From: Schlegelella_A sp035493195
GTDB lineage: Bacteria > Pseudomonadota > Gammaproteobacteria > Burkholderiales > Burkholderiaceae_C
Direction of reading: 5' to 3'
DNA: 20,054 nucleotides
Assembly (NCBI GenBank): GCA_035493195.1
Contig: DATJIM010000146.1
Coordinates: 1 to 20,054, forward strand
The notes beneath the pieces are model-generated. The model was not told the origin of the DNA. It made no database searches and saw nothing but the letters and a program-made list of their open reading frames with translations. Below, one piece after another: positions 12,908 to 19,927 of this stretch (its first letter is position 1; the number at the start of each line of letters is the position of its first letter). The position numbers were made by a program, and so were the translations under genes.

Positions 12908-14944
12908 ATGCATGCCCTGTACGAGGATGGCGGCAAGTTCCACGCCGGCCGCGTGATGAGCGAGACCGAGACGTCGCTTCAGGTCGAGCTCGCGTCGGGC
13001 AAGCGTGCGAAGGTCAAGGCCGCCAACGTGCTGCTCCGCTTCGCCGAGCCGCAGCCCGAAGCGCTGCTGCGCGACGCCGAGGCGGCCGCCGCCGAGATCG
13101 ATCTCGACCTCGCGTGGGAGTTCGCTCCCGAAGGCGACTTCGCGTTCGCCGAGCTCGCACGCGACTACTTCGGCGCGAGCGCAGGCGCGGTTCAGGAAGC
13201 GGCGGCGCTCGTTCGTCTCTTCTCGGCACCGCACTACTTCCGTCGCCTCGGCAAGGGACGCTTCAAGAAGGCGCCGGCCGAAATCGTCAAGGCGGCGCTG
13301 CTCGGCATCGAGCGCAAGCGCCAGCTCGCGGCGCAGGTCGACGCGTGGGCCGAGCAGCTCGTCGCCGGCGACTGCCCGCAGCCGGTGCGCGAGCAGATCT
13401 ACCGCATCCTCTTCAAGCCTGACAAGAACGGCGTCGAGTACAAGGCCGTCGTCGAAGCGTCGCGCCGCTCCGGGCGGTCGCCGCTCGACCTCTTGCAGGC
13501 GGCAGGAGCGATCGAGTCGCCGTACGAATTCCACTGGCGCCGGTTCCTGTTCGACGAGTTCCCGCGCGGCACCGGCTTCGCCGACGCCACAGTGCCCGCC
13601 GCGCCCGGCGAGCTCGCGCTCGCGCCCGCCGAGGCGTTCTCGATCGACGACTCGGCGACGACCGAGATCGACGACGCGCTCTCGGTGCAGGGCCTCGGCA
13701 GCGGCCGCGCCACCGTCGGCATCCACATCGCCGCGCCGGCGCTCGCGTTCGCGCCGTCGTCGCCGGTCGGGCAGATCGCGCGCGACCGGCTCTCGACCGT
13801 CTACATCCCCGGCCACAAGCTGACGATGCTTCCCGACGCCGTCGTCGACGCCTTCACGCTCGCCGAAGGGCGCGACGCCGCCGTGGTCTCGCTCTACGTC
13901 ACCGTCGACGAGGCCACGTTCGCGACGCTCGCGAGCGAGACGCGGCTCGAGCGGGTTCGGATCGCCACCAACCTGCGCCACGACGTCCTCGAAGCGCAGA
14001 TCGACGACGAGGCGATCGCCGCCGGGCTGCCGTCGTCGCTGCCGTTCGCCGCCGAGCTGACGTTCCTGCACGCGCTCGCGCGTTCGCTGAAGCGCGAGCG
14101 CGAGCGCGTCCGCGGCAAGCCCGAAAGCTTCGGCCGCGCCGACTACACGTTTCGCATCGACCGTGACGGCGATGCGCCGATCACCGGCGACGAGCGCGTC
14201 GAGATCGTGACGAGGAAGCGCGGCTCGCCGCTCGACCTCATCGTCGCCGAAGCGATGATCCTCGCCAACAGCACGTGGGGCGGCTGGCTCGCGGCGTGCG
14301 GAGTGCCGGCGATCTACCGCAGCCAGGCGAGCCTCGCGCCCGGCGTCAAGGTGCGGATGGGAACGCAGCCGGCGCCGCACGCCGGCATCGGCGTCGCCCA
14401 GTACGCCTGGTCGACGTCGCCGCTGCGCCGTTACGTCGACCTCGTCAACCAGTGGCAGATCGTCGCCTGCGCGCGCCACGGTCGCACCGCAGGGCTGGTC
14501 GCGCCGTTCAAGCGCAAGGACACCGAGCTGCTCGCCGCGATCGCCGACTTCGACGCGTCGTACGCGGCGTACAACGCGTTCCAGTCGCAGATCGAACGCT
14601 ACTGGTCGTTGCGCTGGCTGCAGCAGAACGCTGTCGGCGAGCTTGCCGCGACGGTGCTGAAGGACGGCCTCGTTCGCGCCGACGCGCTGCCGCTCGTCTT
14701 TCGCGCGGTCGGCAGCGACGGGCTCGCACGCGGCACCGCGGTGCGCGTCCGCATCGGCGCGATCGATCTTCTGACGCTCGACCTGGCGGCGTCGGTCGTC
14801 GGCCGCATCGAGTCGAGCGCGCCCGCCGAGGCCGGTGAAGAAGACGACGACGAGCCGAGCGCCGGGCCGCTCGCGATCGCCGTCGACGTCGCTGCGCCCG
14901 ACGCTGCCATCGAGGCCGACCCGGCCGTCGCCGCACCCGCGTGA
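12908..14944 (+). CDS. RNase II/RNase R-family 3'-5' exoribonuclease
   Basis: 678 residues. An N-terminal OB/cold-shock-like region (about 1-60) and a helical linker lead to the RNB catalytic domain (about 240-560), which opens with FSIDDSATTEIDDALSV. The acidic metal ligands are D247, D255 and D256; the position that is Asp in E. coli RNase II is E253. Later family blocks are YIPGHKLTMLP, ILANSTWGGWLA and YAWSTSPLRRYVDLVNQWQI. An S1-like region (about 600-660) is followed by an acidic, Ala/Pro-rich tail. The protein degrades RNA processively from the 3' end; it belongs to a shorter subfamily than RNase R. Its stop overlaps the tonB GTG start (GTGA). Confidence 0.92.
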   Translation: MHALYEDGGKFHAGRVMSETETSLQVELASGKRAKVKAANVLLRFAEPQPEALLRDAEAAAAEIDLDLAWEFAPEGDFAFAELARDYFGASAGAVQEAAALVRLFSAPHYFRRLGKGRFKKAPAEIVKAALLGIERKRQLAAQVDAWAEQLVAGDCPQPVREQIYRILFKPDKNGVEYKAVVEASRRSGRSPLDLLQAAGAIESPYEFHWRRFLFDEFPRGTGFADATVPAAPGELALAPAEAFSIDDSATTEIDDALSVQGLGSGRATVGIHIAAPALAFAPSSPVGQIARDRLSTVYIPGHKLTMLPDAVVDAFTLAEGRDAAVVSLYVTVDEATFATLASETRLERVRIATNLRHDVLEAQIDDEAIAAGLPSSLPFAAELTFLHALARSLKRERERVRGKPESFGRADYTFRIDRDGDAPITGDERVEIVTRKRGSPLDLIVAEAMILANSTWGGWLAACGVPAIYRSQASLAPGVKVRMGTQPAPHAGIGVAQYAWSTSPLRRYVDLVNQWQIVACARHGRTAGLVAPFKRKDTELLAAIADFDASYAAYNAFQSQIERYWSLRWLQQNAVGELAATVLKDGLVRADALPLVFRAVGSDGLARGTAVRVRIGAIDLLTLDLAASVVGRIESSAPAEAGEEDDDEPSAGPLAIAVDVAAPDAAIEADPAVAAPA

Positions 14945-15804
14945 AGCTCGCGCTGCCGAAGAAGATCACGACGCTGCACGTCGCGCTCGGCGTGTCGCTC
15001 GCCGTCCACGGCGCGCTGCTCGGCGTGCGTTTCGTCGACCCCGAGGGCTTCAACCGCATGTTCGAGGACTCGCCGCTGGACGTCATCCTCGTCAACTCGC
15101 GCTCGAGCGAAGCGCCCGAGAAGGCGCAGGCGATCGCGCAGTCGAGCCTCGCCGGCGGCGGCGACGCGGCCGCAGGCCGCGCGACGTCGCCGCTGCCGCT
15201 GTCGGCGCTGACCGAGGTCGGCGACGCCCACGAGGACGCCAAGAAGCAGATCGAGCAGCTGCAGCAGTCGCAGCAGCAGCTCCTCGCGATCGTGCGGCGC
15301 GAGCTGGCGCTGCTGCCGCCGACCGATCCGCTGCGCGACCAGGGCACTCCCGAAGAGCGCGAGCAGGAAGACCGCCGCCGTCAGCTGATCGAGATGCTCG
15401 CCGAGATCGAGAAGCGCGTCAACGACGAGAATGCGCGGCCGAAGAAGCGCTACATCAGTCCGGCGACGCGCGAGGAGGTCTACGCGCTCTATTACGACAA
15501 GCTGCGGCGCAAGATCGAGGACCGCGGCACGCGCAACTTCCCGGAAAACCAGGGCCGAAAGCTCTACGGCGAGCTGACCATGGTGATCACCGTCGATGCC
15601 GAGGGCCGCGTCGTCGACACCGAGGTCGTTCGCGGCTCGGGCAACAAGGTGCTCGACCGGCGCGCCGTCGCGATCGTCCAGGCCGCGGCTCCGTACGGAC
15701 GCTTCACGACCGCGATGAAGCGCCAGGCCGACCAGCTCGCGATCCCCTCGCGTTTTCGCTTCTCGCGCGAGGAGGGGCTCGAGGCGACGCTGACCGGGCG
15801 GTGA
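14941..15804 (+). CDS. TonB-family energy transducer-like protein
   Basis: 287 residues from a GTG start in a GTGA overlap with the exoribonuclease gene. One N-terminal transmembrane anchor (about residues 9-30) is followed by SPLDVILVNSRS, a periplasmic linker with a Gln-rich probable coiled coil (about 98-160, around KKQIEQLQQSQQQL), and a C-terminal TonB domain (about 205-285: KLYGELTMVITVDAEGRV through AAAPYGRF). TonB proteins couple the proton-motive force through ExbBD to outer-membrane receptors. The usual Pro-rich rigid spacer is absent, replaced by the coiled coil. The stop overlaps the aroE start (TGATG). No ExbB/ExbD genes are nearby. The domain call is firm; the actual role is uncertain. 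Confidence 0.86.
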   Translation: MKLALPKKITTLHVALGVSLAVHGALLGVRFVDPEGFNRMFEDSPLDVILVNSRSSEAPEKAQAIAQSSLAGGGDAAAGRATSPLPLSALTEVGDAHEDAKKQIEQLQQSQQQLLAIVRRELALLPPTDPLRDQGTPEEREQEDRRRQLIEMLAEIEKRVNDENARPKKRYISPATREEVYALYYDKLRRKIEDRGTRNFPENQGRKLYGELTMVITVDAEGRVVDTEVVRGSGNKVLDRRAVAIVQAAAPYGRFTTAMKRQADQLAIPSRFRFSREEGLEATLTGR

Positions 15805-16652
15805 TGGCCGCGATCAAGAGCCGCTACGTCGTCTGCGGCAACCCCGTCGCGCACAGCCAGTCGCCGTTCATCCACGCGGCGTTCGCGGCACAGACGGGCG
15901 AACCCGTCGTCTACGACCGGCTGCTCTGCGCGCACGACGCCTTCGCTGCCACCGTGCGCGCCTTCGCCGCCGGCGGCGGCAGCGGCTGCAACGTGACGAT
16001 GCCGTTCAAGTTCGACGCCTGGGCGCTCGCCGACCGCCACAGCGCGCGCGCGCGCCTCGCCGGGGCGTGCAACGTGCTGCGCTTCGACGCCGACGGCTGG
16101 TTCGGCGACAACACCGACGGCGCCGGCCTCGTGCGCGACATCGAGCGCAACGCCGGCGTCGCGCTCGCCGGCGCGCGCGTGCTCGTGATCGGCGCCGGCG
16201 GCGGCGCCGCGGGCGCGCTCGGGCCGCTGATCGCGAGCGGCGCGAGCGAGGTCGTCGTCGCCAACCGCACCGTCGAGCGCGCGCGCGAGCTCGTCGCGCG
16301 CCACGCCCAGGCGCTCGGCGGCATCGTGCCGGCGCGCGTCGCGGCGACTGCGCTCGAAGACTGCGGCAATGCGTTCGACGTCGTCGTCAACGCCAGCGCG
16401 AGCAGCGTCTCGGGCGCCGCGGTGCCGGTCGCGGCGAGCGTCCTCAAGCGCGGCGCGCTCGCCTTCGACATGATGTACGGCGCCGCGGCGCGGCCGTTCC
16501 TCGACTGGGCGGCGGCGCACGGCGCGGTCGGCCGCGACGGCCTCGGCATGCTCGTCGAGCAGGCCGCGGAGGCGTTCTTCCTCTGGCGCGGCGTCGAACC
16601 CGAGACTGCCCCCGTGCTGCTCGCGCTCCGCGAACGGATCGCTTCGGCATGA
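15804..16652 (+). CDS. aroE: Shikimate dehydrogenase (NADP+)
   Basis: 282 residues. Shikimate-binding serines are in NPVAHSQSPFIH, the catalytic lysine is K69 in CNVTMPFKF, and the partner aspartate is D105 in GDNTDGAGL. The nucleotide-binding loop GAGGGAAGAL and the NADP-selective ANRTVERARELV follow, then DMMYG and GLGMLVEQAAEAFFLWRG, which close the shikimate site. It reduces 3-dehydroshikimate to shikimate in aromatic amino-acid biosynthesis. It overlaps tonB by one base and mtgA by four bases. Confidence 0.97.
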   Translation: MAAIKSRYVVCGNPVAHSQSPFIHAAFAAQTGEPVVYDRLLCAHDAFAATVRAFAAGGGSGCNVTMPFKFDAWALADRHSARARLAGACNVLRFDADGWFGDNTDGAGLVRDIERNAGVALAGARVLVIGAGGGAAGALGPLIASGASEVVVANRTVERARELVARHAQALGGIVPARVAATALEDCGNAFDVVVNASASSVSGAAVPVAASVLKRGALAFDMMYGAAARPFLDWAAAHGAVGRDGLGMLVEQAAEAFFLWRGVEPETAPVLLALRERIASA

Positions 16653-17410
16653 GCTCGGCGCGCGGCCGCTCGCTGCGCAGGTTCGTCGTTCTCGTCGTCG
16701 TCTGCGCGATCGCGCTGCAGCTCTACTTCCTGCTCAGGATCGCGTGCATGGCCGTCGTCGACCCGGAGTCGACGACGTTCCAGCGCTCCGAAGCGTGGCG
16801 GCTGATGCGCGAGCCGCGTCCGCTTCGCTGGCGCCAACAGTGGCTCGACTATCCGGCGCTGTCGCCGACGCTCAAGCGCGCCGTGATCGCGTCGGAGGAC
16901 AGCGGCTTCGTCGAGCACAGCGGCGTCGAGTGGGACGCGCTCGAGAAGGCGCTGGCGAAGAACGAGCGCGCCGAGGCGACCGCCGAGCGCGCGGCGCAGC
17001 GTGACGGCGCCAAGGCGGCGACGAAGCCGACGCGCGCGCCGAAGGTCGTCGGCGGCTCGACGATCACCCAGCAGCTCGCCAAGAACCTGTTCCTGAGCGG
17101 CGAGCGCAACGTCGTCCGCAAAGGTCAGGAGCTCGTCCTCTCGTACGCGCTCGAGGCGATCCTCGGCAAGCGCCGCATCCTCGAGATCTACCTCAACGCC
17201 GTCGAATGGGGTGAAGGCGTGTTCGGCGCCGAGGCCGCGGCGGAGCGTTATTTCGGCGTTCCCGCGAGCCGGCTCGGCACGCAGCAGGCAGCGCAGCTCG
17301 CGGTCATGCTGCCGGCGCCCAAGCGGTTCGAGAAGCGGCCGCAGTCGCCGTACGTCGTCGGCCGCGCGGCGACGATCGCCGCGCGGATGGGTCAGGTCGA
17401 GCTGCCTTGA
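16649..17410 (+). CDS. mtgA: Monofunctional biosynthetic peptidoglycan transglycosylase
   Basis: 253 residues, glycosyltransferase family 51. A single N-terminal transmembrane anchor (about residues 12-33) precedes the catalytic glutamate E83 in VIASEDSGFVEHSG; GGSTITQQLAKNLFLS (135-150), KGQELVLSYALEAIL, KRRILEIYLNAVEWG and AAAERYFGVPA are the remaining GT51 motifs. It polymerises lipid II into glycan strands on the outer face of the inner membrane. Between ALAKN and GGSTI there is a longer-than-usual, Ala/Arg/Lys-rich stretch (about 104-134), some 20 residues more than in E. coli MtgA. The ATG start overlaps the aroE stop by 4 bases (ATGA). Confidence 0.96.
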   Translation: MSSARGRSLRRFVVLVVVCAIALQLYFLLRIACMAVVDPESTTFQRSEAWRLMREPRPLRWRQQWLDYPALSPTLKRAVIASEDSGFVEHSGVEWDALEKALAKNERAEATAERAAQRDGAKAATKPTRAPKVVGGSTITQQLAKNLFLSGERNVVRKGQELVLSYALEAILGKRRILEIYLNAVEWGEGVFGAEAAAERYFGVPASRLGTQQAAQLAVMLPAPKRFEKRPQSPYVVGRAATIAARMGQVELP

Positions 17411-17441
17411 CACTGCGCGAAGCTGCCGCCGACGCGCTCCC

Positions 17442-17447
17442 TAGAAT
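17442..17447 (+). promoter_or_regulatory. Candidate -10 box for the 17454 gene
   Basis: TAGAAT, 5 of 6 matches to TATAAT, ends 6 bases before the ATG at 17454, with no Shine-Dalgarno sequence in between. This is the spacing expected for a leaderless transcript. No good -35 is found at 16-18 bases. Confidence 0.45.
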
Positions 17448-17453
17448 GGCCGC

Positions 17454-18047
17454 ATGGCAGGCTCGCAGAGTGCAGCGATCGCCGTCGCCGCGGCGCGGCT
17501 GATCGTCGAGGAAGGCCTCGAATACGGCGCCGCCAAGCGACGCGCGGCGCGCGACCTCGGGGTCGACGCGCGCAGCCGCGAGCTGCCCCGCAACGACGAC
17601 GTCGAGGACGAAGTCCGCACCTACCTCGACCTCTTTCACTCCGACACCCAGCCTGCGGAGCTCGCCGAGCTGCGCCGCATCGCCGCGGTCTGGATGGAAC
17701 GCCTCGCCGAATTCCGCCCGCACCTCGCCGGCGCTGTCTGGCGCGGCACCGCGACGCGGCTGAGCAGGATCGCGATCGACCTCTTCTGCGACGACTCGAA
17801 GTCGGCCGAGATCGCGCTCATCGACATGCGCGTCGACTACGACGTCTCGGCCATCGACGGGCCGCGGGGCCGTTCGTTCGACGTGCTGACGTTTCACGTT
17901 GCGAGCGCGGCGCTCGGCACGCGGGTGCGGATCGCGCTGACGGTGCGCGACTACGACGACCTGCGCGGCGCGCTGCACCGCGACGCGCGCGGCCGCAGCG
18001 ACCGCGGCGACCTCGGCGCGCTGCGCCAGCTCGGGAGCGACGCGTGA
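17454..18047 (+). CDS. Conserved hypothetical protein preceding a TlpA-type gene
   Basis: 197 residues, no signal peptide or membrane segment. It starts with an Ala-rich helix containing ARLIVEEGLEYGAAKRRAARDLG, then an acidic DVEDEVRTYLDLFH segment, a central RLSRIAIDLFCDDSKSAEIALIDMRVDYDV stretch that looks like alternating strands with paired acidic residues, and a C-terminal Arg/Asp-rich region. I recall similar proteins in Burkholderiales at the same place, before a TlpA-family gene and accB, sometimes labelled (probably wrongly) as a UDP-N-acetylmuramate-alanine ligase. No catalytic motif supports that name. The central segment might belong to a nucleotidyltransferase-like fold; this is a guess. 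Its stop overlaps the tlpA-like start (GTGA). Confidence 0.8.
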   Translation: MAGSQSAAIAVAAARLIVEEGLEYGAAKRRAARDLGVDARSRELPRNDDVEDEVRTYLDLFHSDTQPAELAELRRIAAVWMERLAEFRPHLAGAVWRGTATRLSRIAIDLFCDDSKSAEIALIDMRVDYDVSAIDGPRGRSFDVLTFHVASAALGTRVRIALTVRDYDDLRGALHRDARGRSDRGDLGALRQLGSDA

Positions 18048-18580
18048 ATCGCCGCTCGGTCGCGACGCTGGGCGTCGCCGCGTTCGTCGCCGCTGCCGCT
18101 GGCGGCGGCATGCGCTGGTGGCGCGCGCGGCACGCCGACGACGACGTCGACGAGCCGGCGGCGGAGATCGACGTCTGGTCGCTCGCGTTTCGCGACGTCG
18201 ACGGCAACGCCGTCGCGATGGCGGCGCTGCGCGGCAAGCCCCTGCTGCTCAACTTCTGGGCGACCTGGTGCGGGCCGTGCGTCGTCGAGATGCCGATCCT
18301 CGACCGCTTCGCGCGCGAGCGCGCCGCCGAGCGCTGGCAGGTGCTCGCGCTGGCGATCGATCAGCCCGACCCCGTGCGGCGCTTCATCGCCGAGCGGACG
18401 CTTCGCCTCCCGGTCGCGATCGCCGGCGGAATCGGACTCGAGCTGTCTCGCCAACTCGGCAACCGCAACGGCGGCCTGCCGTTCACCGCGGTCTTCGATT
18501 CCGCCGGCAAGCGCGCCCAAGGACACCTCGGAGCGGTCGACGCCCGGCTGCTCGACAACTGGACCAAGAACGTCCGTTGA
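18044..18580 (+). CDS. TlpA-family thiol-disulfide oxidoreductase
   Basis: 178 residues from a GTG start overlapping the upstream stop by 4 bases. An N-terminal hydrophobic segment (about residues 5-22) is a membrane anchor or uncleaved signal. The thioredoxin fold carries the redox motif WCGPC (C76, C79) in LLLNFWATWCGPCVVEMP and the cis-proline loop GGLPFTAVFD. TlpA/ResA proteins are periplasmic reductants for cytochrome c maturation or other cysteine proteins. The coupled upstream hypothetical protein is predicted cytoplasmic, so a direct interaction is not implied. Confidence 0.92.
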   Translation: MNRRSVATLGVAAFVAAAAGGGMRWWRARHADDDVDEPAAEIDVWSLAFRDVDGNAVAMAALRGKPLLLNFWATWCGPCVVEMPILDRFARERAAERWQVLALAIDQPDPVRRFIAERTLRLPVAIAGGIGLELSRQLGNRNGGLPFTAVFDSAGKRAQGHLGAVDARLLDNWTKNVR

Positions 18581-18624
18581 TCGCGAGCTGGGCGCCATTT
18601 GCGGGGAATCGGCGCCGAACGGCC

Positions 18625-18630
18625 TAGAAT
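18625..18630 (+). promoter_or_regulatory. Candidate -10 box of the accBC operon
   Basis: TAGAAT in the context ggccTAGAATgcg lies 42 bases before the accB ATG. The best -35 candidate (ttgcgg, 18599-18604) is 20 bases away, longer than optimal. The same TAGAAT hexamer precedes the gene at 17454. Confidence 0.4.
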
Positions 18631-18672
18631 GCGCGGCTTCTTGCGGGCTGCCACGCGGCCTCGAAAGCCTCG

Positions 18673-19122
18673 ATGGACCTTCGCAAACTGAAGACGCTGA
18701 TCGACCTCGTATCGGAATCGAACATTTCCGAGCTCGAGATCGCCGAAGCCGACGGCAAGGTCCGGATCGTCAAGACGCCAACCGGCGCGCCCGCGACCGC
18801 TCCGGCGACGCCGGTCGCCCAGCTCGTCGCCGCACCGGCGGCGGCCAGCGAGCGCGAAGCCGCGGAGGCGCCACCGCAGGCGCCAGCCGGCAACGTCGTC
18901 AAGTCGCCGATGGTCGGCACGTTCTACCGCTCGGCGAGCCCCGGTGCCGCGGCCTTCGTCGAGGTCGGCAGCGTCGTCAAGGTCGGCGAGCCGATCTGCA
19001 TCATCGAAGCGATGAAGATCATGAACGAGATCGAGGCGGACGCCGCCGGGACGATCCGCGAGATCCTGTGCGAGAACGGCCAGGCGGTCGAGTTCGGCCA
19101 GCCGCTCTTCGTGATCGAATGA
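18673..19122 (+). CDS. accB: Acetyl-CoA carboxylase biotin carboxyl carrier protein
   Basis: 149 residues. The N-terminal MDLRKLKTLIDLVSESNISELEI helix is typical of AccB, then an Ala/Pro-rich linker (about 37-72), then the biotinyl domain VKSPMVGTFYRSASPGA with the biotinylated lysine K115 in EAMKIMNEIEAD and the ILCENGQAVEFGQPLFVIE end. The carrier shuttles carboxylated biotin between AccC and the carboxyltransferase in malonyl-CoA synthesis. It lies 40 bases upstream of accC as usual. Complete; no anomalies. Confidence 0.98.
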   Translation: MDLRKLKTLIDLVSESNISELEIAEADGKVRIVKTPTGAPATAPATPVAQLVAAPAAASEREAAEAPPQAPAGNVVKSPMVGTFYRSASPGAAAFVEVGSVVKVGEPICIIEAMKIMNEIEADAAGTIREILCENGQAVEFGQPLFVIE

Positions 19123-19162
19123 GGCGCACCCTCGCAGCGGCCGGCCGCGCGGCTCACCGCTG

Positions 19163-19927
19163 ATGTTCAAGAAGATCCTGATCGCGAACCGCGGCGAGAT
19201 CGCGCTGCGCATCCAGCGCGCGTGCCGCGAGCTCGGCGTCAAGTCGGTCGTCGTCTACTCCGAGGCCGACCGCGACGCCAAGTACGTCAAGCTTGCCGAC
19301 GAAGCGGTCTGCATCGGCCCGGCGCCGTCGGGGCAGAGCTATCTCAACATGCCGGCGATCATCGCGACGGCGGAGGTGACCGACGCCGAGGCGATCCATC
19401 CCGGCTACGGATTCCTCTCCGAGAGCGCCGACTTCGCCGAGCGTGTCGAGAAGAGCGGCTTCACCTTCATCGGCCCGACCCCGGAGGCGATCCGGATCAT
19501 GGGCGACAAGGTTTCGGCCAAGCAGGCGATGATCAAGTCGGGCGTGCCGTGCGTTCCCGGATCGGAGGGCGCGCTGCCGGAGGATCCGAAGGAGGCGATC
19601 AAGGCGGCGCGCGCGATCGGCTACCCGGTGATCATCAAGGCCGCAGGCGGCGGCGGCGGGCGCGGCATGCGCGTCGTCCACACCGAGGCGGCGCTCGTCT
19701 CGGCGGTGCAGATGACGCGCGCCGAGGCGGGCGCGGCGTTCGGCAATCCTGCGGTCTACATGGAGAAGTTTCTCCAGAACCCGCGCCACGTCGAGATCCA
19801 GGTCCTCGCCGACACCCACGGGACCACGATCCACCTGTTCGAGCGGGACTGCTCGATCCAGCGCCGCCACCAGAAGGTGGTCGAGGAGACGCCGTGCCCG
19901 GTGCTCCCCGAGGCCACCCGGCGCATG
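19163..19927 (+). CDS. accC: Acetyl-CoA carboxylase biotin carboxylase subunit, broken by an inverted segment
   Basis: The first 255 codons are typical AccC: MFKKILIANRGEIALRI, VVVYSEADRD, EAIHPGYGFLSESADFAE, the ATP-grasp glycine loop KAAGGGGGRGMRVV, EKFLQNPRHVEIQVLAD and FERDCSIQRRHQKVVEE. It carboxylates biotin on AccB using ATP and bicarbonate. A full AccC is about 450 residues. Homology stops near codon 255 (E-A-T-R-R-M): the plus-strand frame stays open to 20054 but the remaining codons are antisense to another part of a biotin carboxylase and encode no AccC sequence. The missing part includes the metal-binding and active-site residues around the normal FIEMNTR region. The break is most likely an assembly or amplification artefact at a contig end. 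Confidence 0.9.

Noticed and set aside
9009..14479. Large minus-strand open frames opposite purH, plsC-cdsA-ruvC and the exoribonuclease (530-607 codons)
   Set aside because: Same antisense effect; the plus-strand genes have complete conserved domains and start/stop overlaps, and the antisense products have no recognisable features.
17407..17447. TTGACA (17407-17412) as -35 partner of TAGAAT (17442-17447)
   Set aside because: The spacer would be 29 bases, far from the usual 16-18, and the TTGACA overlaps the mtgA stop codon.
18591..18616. Two ggcgcc hexamers upstream of accB as an operator pair
   Set aside because: Each is a self-palindromic GC hexamer that is common at this base composition; the spacing has no support from a known regulator.
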